A stretch of 6,278 nucleotides of DNA from JAGLWP01 sp964406515 (GCA_964406515.1 CAYORV010000021.1:1-6278); one strand, 5' to 3'. Counted from the stretch's first letter, positions 1 to 6,166 are shown. The notes: generated by a model from the sequence alone, not told the origin. Made by a program: numbers and translations.

Positions 1-2
1 TC

Positions 3-626
3 AAAAAAACGCCTAGTGAATTAAAAGTTAATGAAATAACTTGTGAAAGAAACAACATAGGAGAACTAACTTGTTTTATTAGACTAACTGGATGTAACCT
101 AAAATGTAATCGATGCAACGAACCTAATGCTTTAGTTTCTGGAGTAAACATGAGTTTGAAAGAAATTATTGAAAAAGTAAAAGAATGTCCTACAAAAAAA
201 GTCTGTGTTACAGGAGGTGAACCGTTACTTCAAATTAAAGTCGTTGAAGAACTTGTAAGCCTCCTGTTTAAGGAAAAGAAAGATATTTTATTAGAAACAA
301 ACGGAACAATTAATTGGACGGGTCATGCAGCTTTAAAGCTTGCTGACATTAAACTTGATTTGAAAGCGCCTTCTAGTGGAATGGAGAAGTTTAATAATTA
401 TGATTTAATAAAAACTCTCAGAAGAACAGATAAGATTTCTGTTGTTGTTCAAGATAAAAGAGATTATGATTTTGTTGAATCGATTCTAAATTTTTATAAG
501 CCTGTTTGTGAAGTTGTTGCAATTCCTTGTGGAGGAGTGTATGCTAGAAACTTGTGGCGTTGGGCTGAGAAAGAAGATAGAGTAAGGCTTGAACTTGGGT
601 TAAAGCGAGTGGTGTTTGGTTTATGA
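3..626 (+). CDS. queE: QueE-like radical SAM enzyme (7-carboxy-7-deazaguanine synthase family), 5' partial
   Basis: The frame is open from the window edge and has no start codon before the ATG at 150. That ATG lies after the cluster motif, so the true start is upstream and 207 residues are visible, close to the usual 210-245 of QueE. Seen, numbered from base 3: FIRLTGCNLKCNRC (25-38) with the CX3CX2C [4Fe-4S]/SAM motif (C31, C35, C38), GGEPLLQ (71-77), ETNGT (98-102) and DLKAPSSGM (119-127), the last being a QueE hallmark. QueE converts 6-carboxytetrahydropterin to 7-carboxy-7-deazaguanine, the precursor of preQ0, queuosine, archaeosine and 7-deazaguanine DNA bases. Odd points: the SIQGEG-like segment is replaced by TCERNNIG, and the usual CDT after the third cysteine reads CNE, so this is a divergent member. 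Its stop overlaps the next start (ATGA), which places it in the viral operon. A related radical SAM activity is possible. Confidence 0.83.
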   Translation, partial: KKTPSELKVNEITCERNNIGELTCFIRLTGCNLKCNRCNEPNALVSGVNMSLKEIIEKVKECPTKKVCVTGGEPLLQIKVVEELVSLLFKEKKDILLETNGTINWTGHAALKLADIKLDLKAPSSGMEKFNNYDLIKTLRRTDKISVVVQDKRDYDFVESILNFYKPVCEVVAIPCGGVYARNLWRWAEKEDRVRLELGLKRVVFGL

Positions 627-1930
627 GTGAAGACATGGATAAATTTGTAGAAGATACAGTTGGAGTAGAAATCAAAATTCCCCCAGTAGTACTCGTGCCT
701 ATTGAAAAATTAAAAGTAGATGGTAAAAACCCGAACAGGATGACTCCTAAGCAAAAGAAAGCTTTGAAGGAAGGTATAAAGAAATTTGGGTTTATTGTTC
801 CAATAATTACTAACAAAGATTATTTAGTAGCTGATGGTCAGAATAGACTTGAAGTTGCAGGAGAGCTTGAGTATAAGGAAGTACCAGTTATTGCTTTACA
901 AGTAAGCGAAGTTGATAGGCGTATGCTTCGCCAAATTTTAAATAAGCTTAGAGGAGAACATGATGAAGAGCTTGATAAGGAAGAGTTTAAATTTCTTTTA
1001 ATGGAAAACAAGTTTGAGGAATTTCAAGAACTTTTAGGCAGTGATGACAAGAATTTAGTACAGTTTATTGCTTCGGTAGAAAAAGAAGGCTTGGGAGAAG
1101 ATGACTTAGATATGACAAAAGCTCTGGCCACTACAAAATACAAAGTAAAAACTGGGGATGTCTGGGAACTAGGACAACACAAATTACTATGTGGAGACTG
1201 CACAAAAGAACAAGACATTTCAAAATTAATGGGAGACGAGAAAGCTAAACTATGTTTCAGTAGCCCACCATATAACATGGCTGGAGGTTTATATCAAAAT
1301 TATGGAGACAACCTAGAGTCGGAAAAATTCATAGAGTTTAACTTACAAGCCGTAAGTAAGATAGAACCATTTTTAGAAGGCTTTTTGATGTGGAACCTAA
1401 GTTACAATAAGAACGCAAAATGGGAGTTTATGGAAATATTTTTGAAAATAATTAAAGACACAAAGTTTGATTTCTTAGAACTTATTGTGTGGGATAAAAA
1501 ACACGGGATGCCAATAACTTCAAAAAAGAACCTCACTAGGCAGTATGAAGACATCTTGCTTGTTTCAGACCCAGATACCATAAAAAATGATTTAGAAATG
1601 ATGTTCTTGGGAGAAACCAAAACAAAAACTTGGTTCAACAAAAAAACTATGAGAGGAATAACAAACTTGTGGAGAATAGGCACAAACAACACACAAATAG
1701 AAAACTTAAAAGCTTGCTTCCCAGTAGAACTACCAAAAAGAGGAATAATATTAACAACACAACCAGAAGACATTGTAATAGACATATTTGGAGGCAGTGG
1801 AACCACACTAATTGCTTGTGAACAACTTGACAGAAAGTGTTTTATGATGGAAATAGATCCAGTTTATTGTAGTGTAATAATAGAACGATGGGAAAATGTT
1901 ACTGGGCTTAAAGCAACAAAGGTGAACTAA
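623..1930 (+). CDS. ParB-like domain fused to beta-class DNA methyltransferase (N6-adenine or N4-cytosine)
   Basis: This 435-residue protein has two parts. Residues 20-110 are ParB/Srx-like: VPIEKLKVDGKNPNRM, then ADGQNRLEVA (70-79) in place of the GERR-type box. After an acidic helical linker, residues 178-192 read GDVWELGQHKLLCGD, the usual entry to the phage ParB-methyltransferase family. The catalytic SPPY is at 214-217 and the SAM-binding FGGSGTT at 389-395. SPPY preceding FxGxGTT is the beta-class order, and an S/DPPY motif means amino methylation of adenine or cytosine; the target site cannot be read from sequence. The probable recognition region lies at about 290-360. No restriction endonuclease gene is adjacent, which suits a stand-alone viral methyltransferase used for protection or packaging control. 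The start overlaps the preceding stop by 4 nt, with GGTG at 611-614 as ribosome-binding site. The methyltransferase half differs sharply in base composition from the ParB half. Confidence 0.94.
   Translation: MSEDMDKFVEDTVGVEIKIPPVVLVPIEKLKVDGKNPNRMTPKQKKALKEGIKKFGFIVPIITNKDYLVADGQNRLEVAGELEYKEVPVIALQVSEVDRRMLRQILNKLRGEHDEELDKEEFKFLLMENKFEEFQELLGSDDKNLVQFIASVEKEGLGEDDLDMTKALATTKYKVKTGDVWELGQHKLLCGDCTKEQDISKLMGDEKAKLCFSSPPYNMAGGLYQNYGDNLESEKFIEFNLQAVSKIEPFLEGFLMWNLSYNKNAKWEFMEIFLKIIKDTKFDFLELIVWDKKHGMPITSKKNLTRQYEDILLVSDPDTIKNDLEMMFLGETKTKTWFNKKTMRGITNLWRIGTNNTQIENLKACFPVELPKRGIILTTQPEDIVIDIFGGSGTTLIACEQLDRKCFMMEIDPVYCSVIIERWENVTGLKATKVN
1116..1820. other. block of opposite strand skew matching the methyltransferase domain
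   Basis: Inside the ParB-methyltransferase gene the coding strand changes from G/T-rich to A/C-rich near base 1116 and returns near 1820. A hand count of 1681-1740 gives A30 T9 C15 G6, whereas 4621-4680 in the portal gene gives A18 T22 C4 G16. Codon choice changes too: Ile becomes mostly ATA, Asp mostly GAC and Asn mostly AAC, against ATT, GAT and AAT outside. The 5' edge falls at the domain junction (residues 165-178). I infer a mosaic origin for the catalytic domain. Both edges are approximate because they were judged by eye. Confidence 0.6.
1921..1925 (+). promoter_or_regulatory. ribosome-binding site for the TTG-started terS gene
   Basis: GGTGA lies 6 nt before the TTG at 1932 and inside the last codons of the methyltransferase gene. 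It complements the conserved 16S rRNA 3' end. A stop in the same frame at 1923-1925 leaves no room for a longer reading, so this site fixes TTG as the start. Confidence 0.6.
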
Positions 1931-1931
1931 C

Positions 1932-2366
1932 TTGGCTAGAAGTGCTAATGAAAGAGCAACAGCTTTTCACTTGTATTGTGAAGGTGTAGCTCAAGAAAGA
2001 ATAGCGTTAGCAATTAACGCAGGCCCGAGGACGATTGCGACTTGGATTAAAAAGTATGATTGGAAGAAAAGCAGAGATGAGCTTGCACCAATTATCAAGG
2101 AGAATAGCAAGAACAACAAGGAGAAACTTAATGATGATTTGTTAAGGAGTATTAAGAAAGTGTGGGCTGGGCTAGTTAATGATAACAAAGCTAATGCGAG
2201 TGCGAGAGATGTTATTGAGACTATTAAGCTTGAGAGGCTTATTGAAGGAGAGTCTACTGAAAATATTATTGTTAAGTCGGAGATAGTGGATGATTTTGAT
2301 GAATTATATAGAGAAGCAAGAAGATTACGAGAAAATAAGAAGACAACTCCCGTTAATAATGAGTGA
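1932..2366 (+). CDS. terS: terminase small subunit (TerS), DNA-recognition protein
   Basis: This 144-residue protein begins at TTG, one base after the methyltransferase stop, with GGTGA at 1921-1925. The N-terminal part (about 7-42) is a helix-turn-helix: ATAFHLYCEGVAQERIALAI, then a turn (NAGPR) and a recognition helix TIATWIKKYDW. The sequel WKKSRDELA is typical of phage TerS proteins. Residues 50-110 are charged and helical, as in the TerS oligomerisation region, and the C-terminal tail is rich in E, R and K. TerS forms a ring that binds the viral pac or cos region and hands DNA to TerL. The assignment rests on the HTH, the size and above all the position directly before TerL with an 8-nt overlap. 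TerS families diverge strongly, so another small HTH protein is a remote alternative. Confidence 0.87.
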   Translation: MARSANERATAFHLYCEGVAQERIALAINAGPRTIATWIKKYDWKKSRDELAPIIKENSKNNKEKLNDDLLRSIKKVWAGLVNDNKANASARDVIETIKLERLIEGESTENIIVKSEIVDDFDELYREARRLRENKKTTPVNNE

Positions 2367-3777
2367 TAATCAAGGTATTAGAGATACTTGTATCAAGCTT
2401 TTTAGAGATGATCGCGGAGAACCGTTAGAAATTACTGATTATCAGGCGGAGATTATTTCTAGTATTTTTTTTAAGTCGCCTAAAAGAGTTGTTTGTGCTG
2501 CGACTACGCGTGCAGGAAAGTCGTTAGCTGTGTCGCTTGCTATTGTTTTACTAGCTACTTTTGTTAAAGGAGAAAAGATTAGGTTGATTGCTCCGACGTT
2601 GGATCACACGAAAATAGTAATGGGTTATGTGATTCAGCATACTTTTGATTCTGAGGTTTGTGCTAATCAGTTGAGGAGTGATATGAAAGGAATGGGAGCA
2701 GAACGGTTAAAAAAAGAGTTAACTAAACATAAATTGACTTTAAAGAATGGTTCGGAGATTATGGCGATTACAGCAAACTTGAGTGCGAAAGGTCGTAGTC
2801 TTATGGGTTGGGGAGGCTCTTGTATTATTGTAGATGAAGGTGAACAGATTCCTCTAGAAATAATGCAGAATAATGTTATGAGAATGCTTGGGGATGATTC
2901 TGATTCGAACATTTTTATTATTGGAAATCCTGTTGCGCATGGTTATATGTGGGAGAAGTCTACGGATCCTAATTGGACGTTTATGAGAGTTAATTGGCAG
3001 GATTGTGTTAGAGAACAAAGGCTTACTAAAGAATTTGTTATGGAGAGGAAAGGTGAGATGAATTCTATGGCGTTTCAAATAATGTATGATGCTGATTGGC
3101 CGCCTGAGTTAGAGGATCAGTTGTTTATTCAGGAGGATTTAGAAAACATTTCAAGACCGTTAAGTGAGGAAGAAGTAGAGTTATTAAAGACTAGTCCGGA
3201 TGAAAAAAGACTTGGTTGTGATATTGCGCGGTTTGGAATGGATTTTACTGTGTTACAACCGGCATGGAGGTATGGGGATAAATGGTTTTTTCCTGGGCCT
3301 AAGGTGTTTGAGAAAAAAGATTTGATGGGGACTGTTGGAGAAATAGTGGCTTGGCATAAACTAGAAGCTTTTGATAAAATAAATATTGATGACTCGGGAC
3401 TTGGTGGGGGTGTGACTGACCGGTTAAAAGAAATTGAAGATGTAAAGACTAAGGTGTTTGCTTTTATTGCTGGAGAGTCTCCGCATAAGCTTAAACGAAA
3501 ACTTACTAAGAGAGAGGAGGAAGATAATAAACAATTCCTTAATAAAAAAGCTTGGCAGTATAGATTGTTTGAAGGTTTGGCTAGAAAGAACTTGGTTAGA
3601 GTTATTCCTAATAATTATTCTTCGAAACTCTTGGGTGAACTTCGTAAAATGCGTTATGAGTTTACTTCTAATGGAAAGTTAAAGGTTGTTGATCCGGAGT
3701 CGAAGTCTCCTGATTTTGCTGATGCTGCTTGTTATTCTTTGTTTATTGGTCAGAAGTTTGTGTTTGGTTTTGCTTAG
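2359..3777 (+). CDS. terL: terminase large subunit (TerL), packaging ATPase and nuclease
   Basis: The 472-residue protein has both terminase domains. ATPase: a DYQAEII adenine-type motif (27-33), Walker A CAATTRAGKS (46-55), Walker B CIIVDEGEQ (155-163, catalytic E160) and coupling motif IIGNP (187-191). RNase H-fold nuclease: GCDIARFGMD (286-295, D288 and D295), INIDDSG (341-347, D344) and SPDFADA (450-456, D452). All expected acidic residues are present, so it should be active. It cuts the concatemer and drives DNA into the procapsid through the portal. I chose ATG 2359 because it overlaps terS by 8 nt and gives a normal N-terminus. An in-frame ATG at 2290 would add 23 residues and overlap terS by 77 nt, yet it has a better ribosome-binding site (GGAG at 2279-2282). 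Coupling to terS translation may explain the weak site at 2359. The coding strand is C-poor and uses ATT, GTT and GAT heavily. Confidence 0.97.
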   Translation: MSDNQGIRDTCIKLFRDDRGEPLEITDYQAEIISSIFFKSPKRVVCAATTRAGKSLAVSLAIVLLATFVKGEKIRLIAPTLDHTKIVMGYVIQHTFDSEVCANQLRSDMKGMGAERLKKELTKHKLTLKNGSEIMAITANLSAKGRSLMGWGGSCIIVDEGEQIPLEIMQNNVMRMLGDDSDSNIFIIGNPVAHGYMWEKSTDPNWTFMRVNWQDCVREQRLTKEFVMERKGEMNSMAFQIMYDADWPPELEDQLFIQEDLENISRPLSEEEVELLKTSPDEKRLGCDIARFGMDFTVLQPAWRYGDKWFFPGPKVFEKKDLMGTVGEIVAWHKLEAFDKINIDDSGLGGGVTDRLKEIEDVKTKVFAFIAGESPHKLKRKLTKREEEDNKQFLNKKAWQYRLFEGLARKNLVRVIPNNYSSKLLGELRKMRYEFTSNGKLKVVDPESKSPDFADAACYSLFIGQKFVFGFA

Positions 3778-3783
3778 GTGTTT

Positions 3784-3800
3784 AGCGATAAGATTATTAA
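3784..3800 (+). promoter_or_regulatory. candidate promoter box upstream of the portal gene (repeated motif copy 1)
   Basis: AGCGATAAgaTTATTAA begins 7 nt after the terL stop. A 15/17 identical copy lies at 6142-6158 in the next gap. It resembles an archaeal BRE (AGCGATAA) joined to a TATA-like box (TTATTAA). Initiation about 27 nt past the box centre would fall near 3824 and give a leader of about 95 nt containing the hairpins at 3850-3910. The promoter reading is inference. Confidence 0.42.
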
Positions 3801-3821
3801 GGAGAAAGGACTCTATGTTAA

Positions 3822-3830
3822 GTATATAAT
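3822..3830 (+). promoter_or_regulatory. alternative TATA-like box upstream of the portal gene
   Basis: GTATATAAT fits an archaeal TATA box, or loosely a bacterial -10 box. With archaeal spacing, transcription would start near 3850-3853, at the first hairpin, giving a leader of about 67 nt. It competes with the box at 3784-3800. Such strings are common in AT-rich DNA, so support is weak. Confidence 0.3.
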
Positions 3831-3849
3831 TGCCCCAAGGTAGTACCAC

Positions 3850-3881
3850 GAGAGATTCATTTTGACCGATGATGGGCTCTC
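3850..3881 (+). promoter_or_regulatory. imperfect hairpin in the portal leader
   Basis: GAGAG (3850-3854) can pair with CTCTC (3877-3881), and inside it TCAT (3857-3860) can pair with ATGA (3869-3872) around an 8-nt loop. This is a moderate two-part stem 2 nt upstream of the stronger hairpin at 3884-3910. Together they suggest a structured untranslated leader. No known riboswitch or tRNA is recognised here. Confidence 0.3.
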
Positions 3882-3883
3882 AA

Positions 3884-3910
3884 CCTGGCAGGAAGTAGTT
3901 ACCTGTCAGG
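3884..3910 (+). promoter_or_regulatory. 9-bp hairpin masking the portal ribosome-binding site; tandem CCTGNCAGG palindromes in DNA
   Basis: CCTGGCAGG (3884-3892) pairs along its whole length with CCTGTCAGG (3902-3910), with one G-U pair, around the 9-nt loop AAGTAGTTA. Each arm is also a near-palindrome (CCTG-N-CAGG), so in DNA these are two tandem sites with centres 18 bp apart. The 3' arm contains AGG of the AGGA (3908-3911) that lies 8 nt before the ATG at 3920. The structure would hide this ribosome-binding site and could restrain portal translation. Alternatively it is an operator or a site read by the packaging machinery. The pairing is seen directly; the role is inferred. Confidence 0.55.
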
Positions 3911-3919
3911 AATATGTTT

Positions 3920-6121
3920 ATGGCCGTAAAAAAAAAGAATAGCAAGTATGTTATTAGTCCAAGTTTTTTAGAAGAAATGTTGGATGGAAAAATCGAAGAT
4001 AAAGCTTATCCGCCTAGGCAAATTGCTACAGCTGAACAATCGTATCAGAACGCTGGGCCTAATGGTGTTTGGGGAAAACCTTTTGGAAGCGTTGGGATTG
4101 GTTCGGCTGCAAGTTTTACTGACAATGTTTATAAGGCAGTAATTCCTGCGTTTTTATACAAACCTGCTTTTGGTTTTCCGTTAAATAAGGATATTCCGAA
4201 TATTCGTAGGCTTTCAAAGACTCCTTATGTGGCAATGATTACGAACACTATTTGTAATGAGATAGCTTCGTTGGATTGGGATGTTGTTCCGCGTGATGGA
4301 GAGAAAGATATTCCGGATGAAATTATTGAGCAGACAAAGAATTGGTTTTATAATCCTAATAGAAATGATGAGAGTCTTGACCATATTTTGAGAGCTTTGA
4401 CTAGAGATTTAATTGAGGTTGATGCGGGGCTTATTGTTAAGGTTCATAATCTTAAAGGAGAGTTTCTTGAAATGTATGCGCGTGACGGTGGGACGTTTAC
4501 TAAGAATCCTGATATTTATGGAATCATGCCGGACGAGAAAGCTTATTATCAATATGGTTGGTTAACTGGTGCTAGGCCTATTCCGTTTAATCGTGAAGAG
4601 ATTGTTTATTTTATGCAGAATCCTAGGACTGAGAGTATTTATGGTTTGAGTAATGTAGAAGTGTTAAATGATGTGTTACAATTGTTGTTGTATGGTATTG
4701 ATTCTAACTTAGAGTATTTTAGTGATAATAATATTCCTAAAGGTATTTTTCAAATGATTGGAGCTAATGCTGATGAAGTTAAGGCTTTTCAGGATTCTTG
4801 GAGTGAACAGTTAAAGAAAAAAGATAGTGCTGGTAATTGGAGGAAGTATTTCCATAAAATGCCGATAGTGAATAGTGAAGGTAATTTTGTTAGAGTAGGT
4901 TTTAGTAATGTTGAGTTAGAGTTGATTCAGCAACAGGAATGGTTTACTAAGCTTGTTTGGTCTTGTTTTAATATTAGTCCTAGCGAGCTTGGTTTTACTG
5001 AGAATTCTAATAAGGCTACTGAGTTTGGACAGAATAAGGTAGTGATAAGAAAATTGTTAAAGCCTCTTGTTCAACTTATAGAGTATAATTTTAATACTGA
5101 GGTAGTGAATAGTTTGCCTTGGATTAAAGGAAAGTATGAGGATAGAGTTTTTTTTACTTTTGATAAGTATGATTTGCAGGAAGATTTGGCTAAAAGGAAT
5201 TTGTTTTGGGGCGATATAAAGAACGGTTTAAGAACTGTGAACGAGGTTAGAGAAGAGATTGATTTGGAACCTATTGAAGGTGGGGATGAGTTAAAGAAAC
5301 CTAGTAGTGCTTTTGGTGCTGCTGAAGGTGTGCAAGGTTTGTTAGACGAGTATGGGAATAATTCTAAAAAAAAAGATGAAGTTAAGGCATTGACTACTTT
5401 TAGTCCTTTGACTCCTAGAGAGTTTGAAGAAATGAGTGATCCTAGTTTTTTGAAGAACAAGATTGTTAGTGAGTTAGATGAGATTGAAGCGGTTATAAAA
5501 AGTTTTTTGAAGAAAGAAGCTGGGCGACAAACTCTTGGACAAGTAAAAGCTATTGATACTAATTTTATTAAACGAATAACTGAATTACTTTCTCTTAGTA
5601 AATTAAAGGCGGCTGTTGATGGCATGGTTAAGGCTAATTTTTTTAAAGGACTTGAAAGTGTAGAAGAAAAACTTGATAGGAATTTCTTGCCTAACCAGAG
5701 TGCGATTAATTTTATTCAAGATTATACGTTTGATAACGTGAAAGGAATGAATGAAGAATTAAGAAACGATTTGAGACAAGAATTGCAACGTGGTTTGATG
5801 AATGGAGAAGGAGTTCCTGCGTTAAGTAAAAGAGTTTCTAGTGTAATGAAAGTTGGAAAGGTTCGTGCTGATGCTATTGCTAGAACAGAATCTAATAGAG
5901 CAGAAACAGCTGGGTCTATTGATGCTATGCGTCAATCTGGATTAAAAGTAAATAAGACTGTTCTTGCTACAATAGACGATAGGACTTCTGCTATTTGTAA
6001 GTATTTGAATGGAAAAACAATTGGTTTAAACGAAAAATTTGTTTATAAAGGAGAGAAGTTTGATCATAATCCTTTTCATGTAAATTGTCGTAGTACTTTG
6101 ACTTATGAAGTAATTGAATAA
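3920..6121 (+). CDS. portal protein fused to Mu gpF/SPP1 gp7-like head morphogenesis domain
   Basis: The 733-residue product joins two virion proteins. Residues about 70-460 are a phage portal: KTPYVAMITNTICNEIASLD, then IEVDAGLIVKV, then the stem/crown region, then ISPSELGFTENSNKATEFGQ (352-371) and helical QNKVVIRKLLKPLVQLIEYN (371-390), a common portal signature. A low-complexity linker (about 459-500) follows. Residues about 610-733 are MuF-like: VRADAIARTESNRAETAG (648-665), IDDRTSAICKYLNGK (685-699) and NPFHVNCRST (717-726). Portals form the dodecameric DNA channel at one capsid vertex; MuF-type proteins are minor head components. I prefer ATG 3920 to ATG 3914 because AGGA (3908-3911) is 8 nt from the former and only 2 nt from the latter, which would add Met-Phe. 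Oddities: the fusion itself, and A9 tracts at 3928-3936 and 5366-5374. No protease or scaffold domain is visible. Confidence 0.93.
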   Translation: MAVKKKNSKYVISPSFLEEMLDGKIEDKAYPPRQIATAEQSYQNAGPNGVWGKPFGSVGIGSAASFTDNVYKAVIPAFLYKPAFGFPLNKDIPNIRRLSKTPYVAMITNTICNEIASLDWDVVPRDGEKDIPDEIIEQTKNWFYNPNRNDESLDHILRALTRDLIEVDAGLIVKVHNLKGEFLEMYARDGGTFTKNPDIYGIMPDEKAYYQYGWLTGARPIPFNREEIVYFMQNPRTESIYGLSNVEVLNDVLQLLLYGIDSNLEYFSDNNIPKGIFQMIGANADEVKAFQDSWSEQLKKKDSAGNWRKYFHKMPIVNSEGNFVRVGFSNVELELIQQQEWFTKLVWSCFNISPSELGFTENSNKATEFGQNKVVIRKLLKPLVQLIEYNFNTEVVNSLPWIKGKYEDRVFFTFDKYDLQEDLAKRNLFWGDIKNGLRTVNEVREEIDLEPIEGGDELKKPSSAFGAAEGVQGLLDEYGNNSKKKDEVKALTTFSPLTPREFEEMSDPSFLKNKIVSELDEIEAVIKSFLKKEAGRQTLGQVKAIDTNFIKRITELLSLSKLKAAVDGMVKANFFKGLESVEEKLDRNFLPNQSAINFIQDYTFDNVKGMNEELRNDLRQELQRGLMNGEGVPALSKRVSSVMKVGKVRADAIARTESNRAETAGSIDAMRQSGLKVNKTVLATIDDRTSAICKYLNGKTIGLNEKFVYKGEKFDHNPFHVNCRSTLTYEVIE
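5366..5374 (+). other. A9 homopolymer between the portal and MuF domains, possible slippage site
   Basis: Three AAA lysine codons encode KKK in the linker just after the portal domain. A -1 shift here reaches TGA at 5377-5379 almost at once, and a +1 shift reaches TGA at 5391-5393. Either would give a free portal of about 487-492 residues, a normal portal size. A similar A9 near the gene start (3928-3936) shows that such runs also arise by chance in this AT-rich gene, so a programmed role is only a hypothesis. Confidence 0.3.
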
Positions 6122-6127
6122 TTTTTT
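6122..6127 (+). terminator. T-run after the portal-MuF gene, possible terminator
   Basis: Six T residues follow the stop codon directly, then AAAATT. Archaeal RNA polymerase can terminate at such T-runs without a hairpin. There is no GC-rich stem before it, so a bacterial intrinsic terminator is unlikely. The run is short, so support is weak. Confidence 0.25.
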
Positions 6128-6141
6128 AAAATTAAGTAAAA

Positions 6142-6160
6142 AGCGATAAACTTATTAATA
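6142..6160 (+). promoter_or_regulatory. candidate promoter box upstream of the last gene (repeated motif copy 2)
   Basis: AGCGATAAacTTATTAATA matches the box at 3784-3800 at 15 of 17 positions. The centre of its TATA-like part (about 6156) is close to 28 nt before the ATG at 6185, the distance expected if transcription begins at the start codon. That fits leaderless archaeal expression and the absence of a ribosome-binding site before 6185. Confidence 0.45.
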
Positions 6161-6166
6161 ACTTAG

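Noticed and set aside
150..626. QueE-like gene starting at ATG 150
   Set aside because: The frame is open upstream to base 3 and that stretch encodes the CX3CX2C cluster motif required by a radical SAM enzyme, so ATG 150 is internal.
1402..1806. 134-codon open frame on the - strand
   Set aside because: It is antisense to the methyltransferase catalytic region. It is hydrophobic only because of the opposite strand's composition, with no motif or start signal.
3458..3682. 74-codon + strand frame inside terL
   Set aside because: It overlaps the TerL nuclease domain, whose catalytic residues lie on both sides, and its Leu/Ile/Asn-rich product looks like an out-of-frame reading.
3815..3829. Four-codon ATG frame (MLSI) behind AAGGAGAAAGGA, a possible leader peptide
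   Set aside because: The ribosome-binding site looks good, but four codons with no attenuator-like arrangement cannot be supported, and the proposed transcript starts would exclude it.
3778..3843. GTG-started frame of 21 codons right after the terL stop
   Set aside because: Too short, with no recognisable product, and it covers the promoter-like boxes.
3832..3910. tRNA or tRNA-like element in the terL-portal gap
   Set aside because: GGTAGTACC suggests a D-arm, but no T-loop GGTTCRA, anticodon arm or acceptor pairing could be found.
5071..5625. 184-codon open frame on the - strand
   Set aside because: It lies antisense within the portal-MuF gene, whose protein motifs are clear. Its product is a Ser/Leu/Phe-rich mirror of the C-poor coding strand and has no recognisable domain.
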